From assembly GCA_934746015.1 (NCBI GenBank), contig CAKVEW010000011.1, positions 1 to 64,000 of the forward strand: a stretch of DNA of 64,000 nucleotides. The letters are read 5' to 3'. The translations under genes were made by a program, and so were the position numbers. Position 1 is the stretch's first letter. Each line of letters begins with the position of its first letter. The notes below the pieces were generated by a model. The model made no database searches and was not told where the DNA came from. It saw only the letters and a list, made by a program, of their open reading frames with translations. Positions 37,412 through 47,331 of the stretch are shown in pieces. The stretch comes from an uncultured Clostridium sp. Its GTDB lineage: Bacteria > Bacillota > Clostridia > Clostridiales > Clostridiaceae.

Positions 37412-38101
37412 TTAATTATTTAATAATTCTATTAAGTTTATTAAACTTGAAATCTGGTATGTAGGAGTTATTGACGTTAAGTTTTTAGTATTATTGAAAT
37501 TTGCCCAACAAGTATCTATACCAAAGTTAATTCCACCTTTAATATCAGAGGTTAAGCTATCTCCAATCATTAATACTTTATTTTTTTCGCTATAATTTAA
37601 AGATTTTAGAGCAATTTCAAATATCTCGGGATTGGGTTTTGATACCTTTACTTCTTCAGAAATTATAATGCTATCAAAATACCTAGCTATTGAAGATTCA
37701 CCTATTCTCTTAGTTTGGACATCTTTAAGACCATTAGTAACTATAGCCATCTTATAATTTTTACTTAATTTCCTTATTACTTCATAAGTATCGGCATATA
37801 AAAATGACGCATCAGCAAGATGTTTAATATATGAATTGGAAAAATCTACTTCATTAAATGGAGTATGAATTGCTTTAGAGAATCTTTTAAATCTCTCAAT
37901 TTTTAGATTTTCTTGAGATATAAGACCTTCTTCAAATTCTTTCCAAATAGCTGTATTTATATCAGAGTAAATATTTAGATGATAATCTTCTTTATAAGGT
38001 ATATTAAATTCTAAAATTGCATTTTTAAAAGCATATTTTTCAGATTTTCTAAAATCAAATAAGGTCTCATCAGCATCAAATAATAAAACTTCATATTTCA
38101 T
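37412..38101 (-). CDS. HAD hydrolase, YjjG-type pyrimidine nucleotidase
   Basis: Protein of 229 residues. The HAD motif I is FDADETLFDFRKSE (residues 8-21, nucleophile Asp9), the motif II threonine is in AIVTNG, the motif III lysine in VSKPNPEIF, and motif IV is GDSLTSDIKGG. The DADETLFDF start is characteristic of YjjG/YfnB, house-cleaning phosphatases of non-canonical pyrimidine nucleotides. RBS GGAGGG. It stands alone between the DUF305 and siderophore genes. Confidence 0.88.
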   Translation of the reverse strand: MKYEVLLFDADETLFDFRKSEKYAFKNAILEFNIPYKEDYHLNIYSDINTAIWKEFEEGLISQENLKIERFKRFSKAIHTPFNEVDFSNSYIKHLADASFLYADTYEVIRKLSKNYKMAIVTNGLKDVQTKRIGESSIARYFDSIIISEEVKVSKPNPEIFEIALKSLNYSEKNKVLMIGDSLTSDIKGGINFGIDTCWANFNNTKNLTSITPTYQISSLINLIELLNN

Positions 38102-38174
38102 AATAGCCCTCCATAGATTTATATAATTATAAATTTATATTACACTATATATATTAATTAATATATAAATAAAA

Positions 38175-38199
38175 AATGAGCTGAATAAAACAGCTCATT
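38175..38199 (-). terminator. terminator of the siderophore-binding lipoprotein gene
   Basis: AATGAGCTG...CAGCTCATT stem; on the minus strand it is followed by TTTTTTATTTAT, immediately after the stop codon. Confidence 0.8.
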
Positions 38200-38213
38200 A
38201 TATTTTAGCTAAT

Positions 38214-39155
38214 TTAGATTTTACCTTCTTCTAACATCTTAGTTAAATCATCTAACATTAAGTTAGCAGCTTTTATACCACCAGCTGTGTTCCAAATAGT
38301 ATCATCTACTCTATAAGCTTTATTATTTTTTACAACATTTAGTGATTTAAATAATGGATCATTTAGCCATTCTTCTTCTCTAGCCATTCCTTTTCCATCA
38401 CCAATTTCGTAAGTGAAATAGAACATTACATCTCCATCAGCTTCATTTAATCTTTCTTTTCCAATTTCAGCAACAAAATCTGTTCCTTGTTGGGTTGCAG
38501 GTCTTTTGAAGCCAATCTCCTTAAGTATAGTTCCTGAGAAAGTATCTCCAAGATAAATTCTAGTTTTACCATCCATAAATCTTACAAGAGATATTTCTGT
38601 ATTAAGCTTGTCCTTATATGTTTCACTTATTGACTTAATTTTATCTTCATAATCATTTATAGCTTTAGTTCCTTCTGCTTCTTTATTTAAAACCTTAGCA
38701 TAGAATTCAAAGTTATCTTTCCATTCTCCTCTTAAGGTATCTGAAAAAACAGTTGGAACTATTGATTTTAATTGATCATATATTTTTTCATGTCTCATTT
38801 TATTACCAATTATTAAATCAGGCTTTAAAGCAGCAATAGCTTCTACATTAACAGAAGTTTCCTTCCCAACAGGTTTAACCCCTTCAAGCTCTGCTTTAGT
38901 ATGATCATACCAGTCTCCACCAAATCCAGTAACTGCACCTACTGGCTTAACACCAAGTGCAAGTACAGCTTCAGTACCTTCATTTGTTAATATAACAATA
39001 TTCTTTGGATTTTCTGGTATTTCTGTTGTACCCATAGAATCTTCTATAGTTCTAGTATTAGTGCTAGTTGTAGTTTCAGTTTTATTAGAACAACCAACAA
39101 ATAAGCTAATAGCTAAAACACTTGATAAAATTGCAGATAATAGTTTTTTTTGCAT
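38214..39155 (-). CDS. iron-siderophore ABC transporter substrate-binding lipoprotein
   Basis: Protein of 313 residues with a lipoprotein signal ending LFVGC (Cys22 lipidated), so it is anchored to the outer face of the membrane. The PBP2-siderophore fold follows: NPKNIVILTNEGTEAVLALGVKPVGAVTG, then VEAIAALKPDLIIGNKM, and the C-terminal VVKNNKAYRVDDTIWNTAGG. It binds a ferric chelate (citrate-like catecholate or hydroxamate) and delivers it to the permease encoded on the other strand. It is divergent from fecCD-type genes with a Fur box in between. Confidence 0.9.
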   Translation of the reverse strand: MQKKLLSAILSSVLAISLFVGCSNKTETTTSTNTRTIEDSMGTTEIPENPKNIVILTNEGTEAVLALGVKPVGAVTGFGGDWYDHTKAELEGVKPVGKETSVNVEAIAALKPDLIIGNKMRHEKIYDQLKSIVPTVFSDTLRGEWKDNFEFYAKVLNKEAEGTKAINDYEDKIKSISETYKDKLNTEISLVRFMDGKTRIYLGDTFSGTILKEIGFKRPATQQGTDFVAEIGKERLNEADGDVMFYFTYEIGDGKGMAREEEWLNDPLFKSLNVVKNNKAYRVDDTIWNTAGGIKAANLMLDDLTKMLEEGKI

Positions 39156-39233
39156 ACGTGATCCCCCTATAATTTATAAACATATAAATGTTTATTTTAT
39201 ATATATTTTATTACTCATTTATGATATCATTAG

Positions 39234-39248
39234 TGATAAAGATTATCA
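39234..39248. promoter_or_regulatory. Fur box between the divergent iron-transport genes
   Basis: TGATAAAGATTATCA matches the 7-1-7 Fur consensus with one mismatch and continues into overlapping ATGATAAT on the right (39256-39263). It lies 49 bases before the first permease gene and 79 from the lipoprotein gene, so both would be iron-repressed. Confidence 0.8.
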
Positions 39249-39296
39249 ATAACAAATGATAATATTTTTTTATTAGTTGTAAGTGGAGGAATTTAT

Positions 39297-40304
39297 ATGA
39301 AAATTATTCTTAATAAGAGTAAAGGAAAAGCAATATTACTTTTTTTATTAGTAATATTAACTCTTATCTTATGTTATTTAAGTATTACAAAAGGTTTTAT
39401 ACATACCTCTTATAGAACATTGATAGATTCATATATGAATTTTAACAATTCTCAAGAGCATATCATTATAAGATCTTCAAGAGTTCCAAGAACCTTAAAT
39501 TCACTTTTAGTTGGGGGAGCACTTGGAGTATCTGGACTTTTGACTCAAGGATTAACCAGAAATAAATTAGCTTCGCCTAGTATATTAGGAATTAATTCAG
39601 GAGCAGTGCTTACTTTAGTTATAGCTCTTACTTTTTTTCCTAGGATATCTTCTTTAGGCCTTGCTTGGGTTTCTTTTTTTGGTGCATTATTAGCATCTAT
39701 ACTTGTTTATATAATGTGTGGAGGTCTTTCTGGAGATATAAATCCAATGGATTTAACTTTAGGTGGAACAGCCCTAGGGGCATTATTTTTTTCATTATCA
39801 CAAGGAATTTTATATAAAAATGAAACTGCTTTAGAACAGGTTATTTATTGGATGACTGGATCTGTTGAAGGGCAGAAGCTAGATATAATTGTTAAGTTTA
39901 TTCCAATAATAGTAATACTTATGATTGTTACATTATTTCTTGGGAAAAAACTTAATGTCTTTTCTTTAGGAGAAGAAATGGCAAGATCATTAGGTATGAA
40001 AACACTTTATTTAAAGGCTTTTATAATACTTATAGTAGCAATCTTATCTGGGATATCAGTAGCTTTAGCAGGGCCAATAGCCTTCATTGGACTTATTACA
40101 CCACATATAGTTCATAAGTTTATAGGAACTGATTATAGATGGCTTATACCATTTTCAATATTTACAGGGGCTTCAATATTGTTACTTGCAGATATATTGT
40201 CTAGATTTATAGTTTATCCAAAGGAAGTTCCAGTTGGGGCTTTAACTGCACTTATAGGAGGACCATTCTTCATATATATTGCCAAAAGGAGGAGTAAAAA
40301 TTGA
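39297..40304 (+). CDS. FecCD-family siderophore permease 1
   Basis: Polytopic permease of 335 residues with about nine to ten membrane segments. Family blocks are SRVPRTLNSLLVGGALGVSG (about residue 60), LGINSGAVL, YWMTGSVEG and PIAFIGLITPHIVHKFIGTDYRW (about residue 260, the coupling region for the ATPase). It forms a heterodimer with the next gene product, whose TTG start overlaps this stop by four bases. It works with the ATPase at 41332 and the lipoprotein at 38214. Confidence 0.93.
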   Translation: MKIILNKSKGKAILLFLLVILTLILCYLSITKGFIHTSYRTLIDSYMNFNNSQEHIIIRSSRVPRTLNSLLVGGALGVSGLLTQGLTRNKLASPSILGINSGAVLTLVIALTFFPRISSLGLAWVSFFGALLASILVYIMCGGLSGDINPMDLTLGGTALGALFFSLSQGILYKNETALEQVIYWMTGSVEGQKLDIIVKFIPIIVILMIVTLFLGKKLNVFSLGEEMARSLGMKTLYLKAFIILIVAILSGISVALAGPIAFIGLITPHIVHKFIGTDYRWLIPFSIFTGASILLLADILSRFIVYPKEVPVGALTALIGGPFFIYIAKRRSKN

Positions 40305-41329
40305 TTAATACAAGCAAAAAAACTATTAAATTAACTGTAGCTCTATTTATTAGCACTATATTAATTTTCATCTTTTCTTTATGTATAGGAGAAGTAATGG
40401 TTAGTCCATTAGATGCTATAAAAAGTATAGTGGGCATTGATACAGGATTTTCATCTGTTTTGGTAATGAATATAAGATTGCCAAGAATTATTGTTGCATT
40501 TTTTGTTGGTGCATCATTATCATTATCAGGAGCCATTCTTCAGGGCGTAGTGAAAAATGATTTAGCATCACCAGATATTCTAGGGGTAGTAAATGGTGGG
40601 GCAGTAGGAGCGTTAGTGTTCCTTACTATTTTTACAAATCCTAAAAATAATTCATTAACAACATCAATACTTTATATGCCAATATTCACATTTGCTTTTT
40701 CATTTATAGCTTTATTATTTATATTGCTGATAAATGGAAAATCTTCAGCTACAAGTAAATTAATTATAATAGGAATTGGAGTTTCTGCTATTTTTAAAGC
40801 TATAACTAATATATTAATAGTCAATGGACCAGTAGTATTTATAAAAGAAGCTACAACTTGGATAACTGGTAGTATATATGGAGCCAATTGGACTCATGCA
40901 AAACTTATAATGATTATGTTTACTGTATTCACTATACTAGCAATAATATTTATAAAGGATTTAAATCTTCATCAGCTTGAAGATGAAGTTATAATCGTAC
41001 TTGGAAATAATCTTCATAAGAGTAGACTTATATTACTTGGAATTTCTGCAGCTTTATCAGCAGGTGCAGTAACCATTGGAGGGGGAATATCTTTCGTAGG
41101 ATTAATAGGTCCCCATATCGCTAGAAAATTAGTAGATTCTAAATTTGAAAATATAATACCACTTTCAATATTTATAGGTGGAATAATAACAATGTTGGCG
41201 GATTTTGCATCTAAGTGGTTATTCTATCCTCAAGACTTACCAATAGGAATATTTACAGCTTTTATAGGAGCACCTTATTTTATATACCTTTTAATTAAGA
41301 GAAGAAAAAACTACAGGAGGGGAAGATAG
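40301..41329 (+). CDS. FecCD-family siderophore permease 2
   Basis: Protein of 342 residues homologous to the preceding permease, with blocks IRLPRIIVAFFVGASLSLSGAILQ, LGVVNGGAVG, TWITGSIYGANW and ISFVGLIGPHIARKLVD. The start is a TTG at 40301 directly after AAAGGAGG and overlapping the upstream stop, which implies coupled synthesis of the two halves. It is followed two bases later by the ATPase gene. Confidence 0.93.
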   Translation: MINTSKKTIKLTVALFISTILIFIFSLCIGEVMVSPLDAIKSIVGIDTGFSSVLVMNIRLPRIIVAFFVGASLSLSGAILQGVVKNDLASPDILGVVNGGAVGALVFLTIFTNPKNNSLTTSILYMPIFTFAFSFIALLFILLINGKSSATSKLIIIGIGVSAIFKAITNILIVNGPVVFIKEATTWITGSIYGANWTHAKLIMIMFTVFTILAIIFIKDLNLHQLEDEVIIVLGNNLHKSRLILLGISAALSAGAVTIGGGISFVGLIGPHIARKLVDSKFENIIPLSIFIGGIITMLADFASKWLFYPQDLPIGIFTAFIGAPYFIYLLIKRRKNYRRGR

Positions 41330-41331
41330 CT

Positions 41332-42102
41332 ATGATAAAAGCAAAGGATTTAAAGTTAAGCTATGATGAAAATATTATATTAGATAATATTAATTTAGAT
41401 ATAGAAAAGGGAAAGATTACAGCATTAATAGGTTCAAATGGATGTGGGAAATCAACATTATTAAAGGCCATAGCAAGAATACTAAAGCCTAAGGATGGAG
41501 CTATATTAATGGAAGATAAAGATATTCTTAAGATGCAATCAAAGGAAGTTTCTAAATTATTATCTATGCTTCCTCAAAGTAGTAATGCACCAGAGGATCT
41601 AACTGTTTATGATTTAGTAAAGCAAGGAAGATATCCATATCATAATCTGTTTTCTTTTTGGAGCAAAAAAGATGAAGAGATAGTTATGGAGTCTATAAAG
41701 GAGGTTGGATTAATTGAAGAAAAGGATAGAAGTTTAAACAATTTATCAGGTGGACAAAGACAAAGGGCATGGATTGCTTTATCTTTGGCACAAGATACAG
41801 ACATAATACTTTTAGATGAGCCAACTAATCATTTAGATATAAAATATCAATTAGAAATTTTAAATATTTTAAAAAGTTTAAATGAAAAAGAAAATAGAAC
41901 AATAGTAATGGTTATTCATGATATTAATCATGCTCTAAAATATGCTGATAATATAGTTGCAATAAAGGATGGAAATATTTTAGCTCAAGGAGCAAAAAAT
42001 GAAATTATAAATGAGGAGCTTATAAAAGAGGTGTTTGATATCAAGTGTAAACTTATAGAATCACCAATAGATGATTGTAAGTTATGTGTACCATTTATTT
42101 AG
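41332..42102 (+). CDS. siderophore ABC transporter ATPase (FecE/FhuC type)
   Basis: Protein of 256 residues. Walker A is GSNGCGKST near residue 35, the signature LSGGQRQRAWIALSLA near residue 138, Walker B IILLDEPTNHLD, and the switch histidine is in VIHDINHAL. The extra GRYPYHNLFSFW segment near residue 100 is typical of FecE/FhuC ATPases. It completes the four-gene iron uptake system. A GGAGGGGAAG site lies within the end of the permease gene. Confidence 0.93.
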   Translation: MIKAKDLKLSYDENIILDNINLDIEKGKITALIGSNGCGKSTLLKAIARILKPKDGAILMEDKDILKMQSKEVSKLLSMLPQSSNAPEDLTVYDLVKQGRYPYHNLFSFWSKKDEEIVMESIKEVGLIEEKDRSLNNLSGGQRQRAWIALSLAQDTDIILLDEPTNHLDIKYQLEILNILKSLNEKENRTIVMVIHDINHALKYADNIVAIKDGNILAQGAKNEIINEELIKEVFDIKCKLIESPIDDCKLCVPFI

Positions 42103-42198
42103 TATAAAGAGTATTAGTAAGAAATATTTCTAAAAATTTTGATATAAAAAAGTTTAATTGATATAATATTTATAGTTTGAATTTTTAGAGGTGAAATC

Positions 42199-42783
42199 AT
42201 GAGAGAATTAAAGGGGATAGAAGAAAAAATTTTAGATAAAGCATTATATCTTTTTGGTAAAAATGGAACTACTAATGTCCCTATTAGATCTATAGTTAAA
42301 GAAGCAGAAGTAAATGTTAGTGCAATAAATTATTATTTTAATAGTAAAGATAATATGTTAAATTATGTTAAAGAGTTTTATTTAGAAAATATAATTCAAG
42401 CCTATTCAGCCCTTTATGACGATAGTATTAGTGATGAAGAAAAGCTAATTAAATGTTCGAATGAAATAATAGAATATTGCTTAAGGTATCCAGGTGTTTT
42501 AGTTATGAATAAAGAAGCTTCCTCTGCAAAGGAAAAGAGTGAAATGGATTTAAAAATAATTGAAAGATCTAATGAAGAAAATAAAAAGTTATATAGTATT
42601 TTAAAAAATGTACTGAATTGTAGTGAAGAAGAATTTAGATATAAAAAAACAATATTTATGGCATCTATTACTTATCCAGCTACTAATGAAGGTGGAGATT
42701 ATGACAAAGAAATAATATCTACTGTAGAAAAAAGACTAATTTATATAAAAAAACTATTAAGCTTATTAAAAGAAAAAAATTAG
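42199..42783 (+). CDS. TetR family regulator
   Basis: Protein of 194 residues. The N-terminal DNA-binding region is residues 8-55 (LDKALYLFGKNGTTNVPIRSIVKEAEVNVSAINYYFNSKDNM, helix 3 NVSAINYYF). The C-terminal helical ligand domain is divergent. It lies between the iron operon and the flavin reductase gene, both on the same strand, and has its own GAGGTG and terminator. The target is unknown; the downstream reductase is a possibility. Confidence 0.88.
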   Translation: MRELKGIEEKILDKALYLFGKNGTTNVPIRSIVKEAEVNVSAINYYFNSKDNMLNYVKEFYLENIIQAYSALYDDSISDEEKLIKCSNEIIEYCLRYPGVLVMNKEASSAKEKSEMDLKIIERSNEENKKLYSILKNVLNCSEEEFRYKKTIFMASITYPATNEGGDYDKEIISTVEKRLIYIKKLLSLLKEKN

Positions 42784-42787
42784 ATAA

Positions 42788-42830
42788 TAAAAATGCTCTA
42801 TTGTTTAAAAATAAGGGGCATTTTTTATTT
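42788..42830 (+). terminator. terminator of the TetR gene
   Basis: AAAAATGCTC...GGGGCATTTTTT stem and T-run, five bases beyond the stop codon. Confidence 0.8.
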
Positions 42831-42940
42831 TTTTACTAAATTAAAACAAAATGTTTTAAACATATTGATTTATTTTTAACAAAGAAATATAATGATGATA
42901 CGGGAGTAAAATTAAAATTTATATTTTTGGAGGTAATGAA

Positions 42941-44878
42941 ATGGCGTTTGAGAATGTTTTTAGTCCAATCAAAATTAGGGGAATGGAAATGAGAAATCGT
43001 GTTATATTCCCTGCTATGGGCACAAAGATGGCTGGAAATGGCAAGGAAGTAACAGATCAAATTATAAATTACCATGTTGCAAGATCAAATGGTGGAAACG
43101 GTTTAAACTTTACTGAGGTTTGTTCAGTTTATGACAAAGCAGCACCTAAAACTTTCTTATCAATTTCAGATGATAAATATATACCAGGTTTAAAAAAGTT
43201 AGTTGATGCAATTCATGTAGGTGGAGCTATGGCTGGCGTTCAACTATGGTTAGGGGGATCTGCTGTATTATTTGGTGACCCTACTTCAATGGTAGTAGTC
43301 CCAAGTGAATTTAAGGTTACTGATAATTATATAGTTCCAGGAGCTAGTAAGGAAACTATTGATGAAGCTGTTAAAGCTTTTGGAGATGCAGCAAAACGTG
43401 CAGTTGAAGCAGGATTTGATACAATAGAGTTCCATGCAGGACATAACTATACACCACATTCATTCTTAAGTAAGGCATTTAATAAAAGAACAGATGAATA
43501 TGGTGGAAGTCTAGAAAATAGAGCTAGATTTTTATTAGAATGTATAAGATCAATTAGAGCAAATGTTCCAGAGGACATGCCTTTATTTATGAGAATAGAT
43601 GCACATGATGATTATGTACAAGATGGACTTACTATAGAAGATGTAATTCAATTCTGTAAGTGGGCTAAAGAAGCAGGAGTAGATGCATTAGATGTATCTC
43701 GTGGAAACTTCTCAAGTGCTGCTATAAAATTTGAAGTTCCTCCAGTAGATTTACCAAGAGGATTTAATGTAGATAATGCAGCAAGAATTAAAAAAGAAAC
43801 AGGAATGTTAACTGTTGCAGTTGGAAGAATAAATGATCCAGGGCAAGCAGATGAAATAATAAAGAATGGAAAAGCTGATATGGTGGTTATCGGTAGAGCA
43901 CAATTAGCAGATCCAGAGTTTTGTAATAAATCTATGAATGGAAATGTAAAAGACATAGTACGTTGTGTAGGGTGTAATCAAGGATGTTATGATGGATTCT
44001 CATCACCTGATGTGCCTTTCATAACTTGCTTAAGAAACCCTGCTTTAGGAAGAGAAGCAGAATTTACTTTAGAAAAAACAAATAATCCTAAGAAAGTATT
44101 AGTAGTAGGTGGAGGAGTTGCAGGACTTCAAGCCGCTATGGAATTAAAGGATAGAGGACATAATCCAGTATTATGTGAAGCTTCTAATTCTTTAGGTGGA
44201 CAATTTGTTTTAGCAGGAGCTGCTCCAAGAAAAGAAGAAATGAAGGAAGCTGCTATCTCTATGGGAGAAATTGCAGAAAGAAAAGGAGTAGATATTAGAC
44301 TTTCAACTCCTGTTACAGTAGATGTAATTAAAGATATAAATCCAGATGAAGTTATAATAGCAGCAGGTGCAGAACCAATGAAACTTAGAGTTCCAGGAGC
44401 CGATTTACCACATGTAACTAACTCCCATGAAATACTTGCAGGTACTTCAATGGCAACTGGACAAGTAGTTGTTATTGGTGGAGGCTTAGTAGGATTGGAA
44501 GTTGCTGAATACTTATCAGGAAAAGTTAATAATATAACTGTAGTAGAAATGCTTAATGAAGTAGCAAAAGACTTAGGACAATTAAGAAAGATTTGTGTTA
44601 TGGAAAGTTTATATCATGAAAGTATAAAGACTATAACAGAAGCAAAATGTGTTGAAATAAAAGAAAAATCAATAGTAATTGATAGAAATGGAAATGTTGA
44701 AGAAGTTCCATGTGATTCAGTAGTTGTAGCAATAGGAGCAAGATCACGTGACTTTAGTGAGCTTTCTAATTACTGTGAAGAAAATAATATAGCATACCAT
44801 GTAATAGGTGATGCAGTTAGAGCTCGTAGAGCATTAAAAAGTATTGAAGAAGCAGTAAATGTAGCAAGACAAATTTAG
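42941..44878 (+). CDS. old-yellow-enzyme-type NADH:flavin oxidoreductase with FeS and FAD domains
   Basis: Protein of 645 residues of the 2,4-dienoyl-CoA reductase/enoate reductase/BaiCD group. Residues 1-330 form the FMN barrel (EFHAGHNYTPHSFLSKAFNKRTDEYGGSLENRARF, VVIGRAQLADPEF). Cysteines at 342, 345, 349 and about 361 (RCVGCNQGCY...TC) bind a 4Fe-4S cluster. A FAD/NAD domain follows, with VLVVGGGVAGLQAA near residue 387 and VVVIGGGLVGLEVAEYL near residue 508. It reduces activated C=C bonds of enoates, steroids or similar compounds; the substrate is unknown. Good AGGAGG-like site (GGAGG), monocistronic. Confidence 0.93.
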   Translation: MAFENVFSPIKIRGMEMRNRVIFPAMGTKMAGNGKEVTDQIINYHVARSNGGNGLNFTEVCSVYDKAAPKTFLSISDDKYIPGLKKLVDAIHVGGAMAGVQLWLGGSAVLFGDPTSMVVVPSEFKVTDNYIVPGASKETIDEAVKAFGDAAKRAVEAGFDTIEFHAGHNYTPHSFLSKAFNKRTDEYGGSLENRARFLLECIRSIRANVPEDMPLFMRIDAHDDYVQDGLTIEDVIQFCKWAKEAGVDALDVSRGNFSSAAIKFEVPPVDLPRGFNVDNAARIKKETGMLTVAVGRINDPGQADEIIKNGKADMVVIGRAQLADPEFCNKSMNGNVKDIVRCVGCNQGCYDGFSSPDVPFITCLRNPALGREAEFTLEKTNNPKKVLVVGGGVAGLQAAMELKDRGHNPVLCEASNSLGGQFVLAGAAPRKEEMKEAAISMGEIAERKGVDIRLSTPVTVDVIKDINPDEVIIAAGAEPMKLRVPGADLPHVTNSHEILAGTSMATGQVVVIGGGLVGLEVAEYLSGKVNNITVVEMLNEVAKDLGQLRKICVMESLYHESIKTITEAKCVEIKEKSIVIDRNGNVEEVPCDSVVVAIGARSRDFSELSNYCEENNIAYHVIGDAVRARRALKSIEEAVNVARQI

Positions 44879-44891
44879 TAAATAATAAATG

Positions 44892-44930
44892 GGAATTGTA
44901 TAAGATAATTATGCAATTCCTATTTTTTTT
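44892..44930 (+). terminator. terminator of the flavin reductase gene
   Basis: GGAATTGTATAA...TTATGCAATTCC stem followed by TATTTTTTTT. Confidence 0.88.
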
Positions 44931-45022
44931 GAAATAATTTATAAAAAAGATGAACATTATTGAAGGGATATCAGTCTAATAATTGAAATACTTAGCTAAG
45001 TGAATTTTTTAGGAGGAGGAGT

Positions 45023-45568
45023 ATGGAGCTTATTTCAATATTAAATTATAAGAAGAGGCCTAATGTAGAAAAAGCTAAAAAGGGGGATAAAGAAAACTTT
45101 TTAGCATTAATAAATGAGAATAGGTTGAGCATATATAAAGTAGCGAGAGGTATCCTAAATAATCAGTATGATATAGAAGATGCAATTCAAAATACAATAA
45201 TAAAGGCTTATGAAAAAATTAGGACATTAGAAAATAATGAGTTATTTAAAACATGGATAATTAGAATTCTAATAAATGAGTGTAAGGATATATTAAGAAA
45301 AAATAAAAGAATAATATCATTAGATAAAGAAATTAATCAATCAATATATATAGATGTATATGAAAACATTGATTTAACTAGAGCTATAAATTCATTATGT
45401 GAGGATTTAAAAATAGTTACAGTACTATTTTATTTTGAGGATATGTCGACTAAAGATATCGCTAAAGTTTTAGACATACCTGATGGAACTGTTAGATCAA
45501 GACTTTCACGCTCAAGACAACAGTTGAGAGAAATTATTGAGGGGGTAGATTTAAATGAAAATATCTGA
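45023..45568 (+). CDS. ECF-type RNA polymerase sigma factor
   Basis: Protein of 181 residues. Region 2 lies at about 28-95 (ARGILNNQYDIEDAIQNTIIKAYEKI, FKTWIIRILINECKDILRK) and region 4 at about 125-175 (EDMSTKDIAKVLDIPDGTVRSRLSRSRQQLREII). There is no region 3, as expected for ECF sigma factors. AGGAGGAGG precedes the ATG. It overlaps the downstream gene by 14 bases. That gene encodes a membrane DUF4179 protein, the usual anti-sigma partner, so the pair should respond to an envelope signal. Confidence 0.92.
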   Translation: MELISILNYKKRPNVEKAKKGDKENFLALINENRLSIYKVARGILNNQYDIEDAIQNTIIKAYEKIRTLENNELFKTWIIRILINECKDILRKNKRIISLDKEINQSIYIDVYENIDLTRAINSLCEDLKIVTVLFYFEDMSTKDIAKVLDIPDGTVRSRLSRSRQQLREIIEGVDLNENI

Positions 45569-46967
45569 TGATACTTTAGATAAGATAATTAAAGAAAAGA
45601 TAAACTTAGAAAATTCATATATTCCAAAAGACATAAATGAAATATTTGATAAAAGTATAAATAATATAAAAACTAAGAGAAATTATAACATTAAAAAAGT
45701 AGCTGGAATATGTGTAGCATTATTTGCAATTGCTATTATATTTGGAAATACAATAACTACCTATGCAACAAGTATTCCTATAATCTCAAATCTATTAGAA
45801 ATATTTAAATCTAATAGATATGAGAATTATGATAAGTATTCATCTGATTTAAATATAACAAAGGAAAGCAATGGAATAAAGACAACTATAACAAATGTTA
45901 TTTATGATGGAATAGAATTGGCTATCTTTTATACAATCGAAAGTGAAAAGCCTATGAAGGATATACCATATTTCTTAACAAAAGAAATAAAAATAGATGA
46001 TAAGCTGACTACATTTGGATATGGAGGATTTGGAAGTTTTTCAGATAATAATAAAATATATACAGGGGTTATTAGCTATAATGTAGGTCTTAATTCTATA
46101 GTACCTAAGGAAGTACAAGAGAAATACTTATATGGAGGATATGTATATATACCAGATGAATTTATGCTTTCAATAAAAATTAATGAAATAGGAGATATAA
46201 AAGAAACTGAAACTACTACAGGAGATTGGACTTTTGATATACCAGTTAGTAATGAAAAGTTAAAAGGAATGGTAAAGGAATATGATTTAAATATAGATTT
46301 AAGCAGTATTTATGAAGGGTCAAAATTAAATAAATTAATAACAACACCTATAAATACAACGATTCAAGGATATATTGGAGGTATTGACTTATACTTTATT
46401 GTTTTAGATGATAAGGGAAGATTTATAATACCAAAGGATGGAGGCGGAATTGGAGGAGATAATGGACTTTACATTAGTACTAGCTTTAAGCAAGTATTTG
46501 AAGATACAGAATCCCTTACTTTTATACCATATGAAAGAAATTCTTATAAACTGCCAAAGGATATTAGTTCCTCAGATAACAATGTAATAGAAGATTATAA
46601 TTTGTCTAGTAAATTAAATATTAATGGTGAAACAATATTAAAATCTAAAGAGGGTAAGGATTTTATTACAATTACAAGGATTGAAAATAGTAGTGAAAAA
46701 ACTAAGATATACTTCAAATCAGATTATGGATTGTTAGCAGCACCTAAGAGAATTATAGATAAGACAAATAATACAACAATATCAACTATTGATAATTTCG
46801 ATTCCCAATATATAAATACTTCAAGATATTTAAGTGAGACAGGAGAATTTATGATTGAGTTTGACGGAATATTAACTAGTGAAGATTATGAAATAGAATA
46901 TTATGATATATCAGAAGAGGTATCTATATATAACAATGAAGCATTTACTATTAAATTAAATAAATAA
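45555..46967 (+). CDS. DUF4179 membrane protein, probable anti-sigma factor
   Basis: Protein of 470 residues with a short cytoplasmic N-terminus (about 45 residues, DDTLDKIIKEKINLENSYIPKDINEIFDKS), one membrane segment (about 50-72, VAGICVALFAIAIIFGNTITTYA) and a large extracellular part with DUF4179 and DUF5643-like beta-rich domains. The topology and overlap with the ECF gene indicate that it holds the sigma factor at the membrane. There is no zinc-binding anti-sigma motif in the N-terminus, so it belongs to the RsiV/DUF4179 class rather than the ZAS class. Confidence 0.88.
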   Translation: MKISDDTLDKIIKEKINLENSYIPKDINEIFDKSINNIKTKRNYNIKKVAGICVALFAIAIIFGNTITTYATSIPIISNLLEIFKSNRYENYDKYSSDLNITKESNGIKTTITNVIYDGIELAIFYTIESEKPMKDIPYFLTKEIKIDDKLTTFGYGGFGSFSDNNKIYTGVISYNVGLNSIVPKEVQEKYLYGGYVYIPDEFMLSIKINEIGDIKETETTTGDWTFDIPVSNEKLKGMVKEYDLNIDLSSIYEGSKLNKLITTPINTTIQGYIGGIDLYFIVLDDKGRFIIPKDGGGIGGDNGLYISTSFKQVFEDTESLTFIPYERNSYKLPKDISSSDNNVIEDYNLSSKLNINGETILKSKEGKDFITITRIENSSEKTKIYFKSDYGLLAAPKRIIDKTNNTTISTIDNFDSQYINTSRYLSETGEFMIEFDGILTSEDYEIEYYDISEEVSIYNNEAFTIKLNK

Positions 46968-47331
46968 GTAAATAAAGTGGCTTTCATATGAAATGCTCCC
47001 TGTCAAGTAGATAGGGGGCGGTTCAATAGACATCTACTTTATTTTTAATCTCTAAATATAATTTATGTAAAATAAAAAGACATTCTTATTTTCTTTTATA
47101 GTAGGTTATAATATTTATATGGCTAAGTATACTAAGAATTAATAAATGAACTTAGTAGATTAGTATAGAAATATCGAAATAACGCAAAATTAAAAATATA
47201 TAAATATTGATGTAATTTGAAAGAAAATATATTTATTGTAGAAACTCCTTTAGGAGTTTATTCCTTAATTTCACATTTTGCATTATTAATTTTAAATTGT
47301 GAGAAAGCACATAAAGGATGGGGGATAATAG
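46968..47331. other. intergenic region with hairpins
   Basis: No gene. A stem AAGTAGAT...ATCTACTT (47005-47039) with trailing T-rich sequence probably ends the sigma operon. A perfect AAACTCCT-TT-AGGAGTTT hairpin lies near 47241-47260. The GC-richer stretch at 46995-47025 (CTCCCTGTCAAGTAG, then GGGGGCGG) looks foreign, perhaps an insertion-sequence scar. Confidence 0.45.

Noticed and set aside
43648..43956. 102-residue frame antisense to the flavin reductase
   Set aside because: It is explained by codon bias of the true gene on the plus strand.
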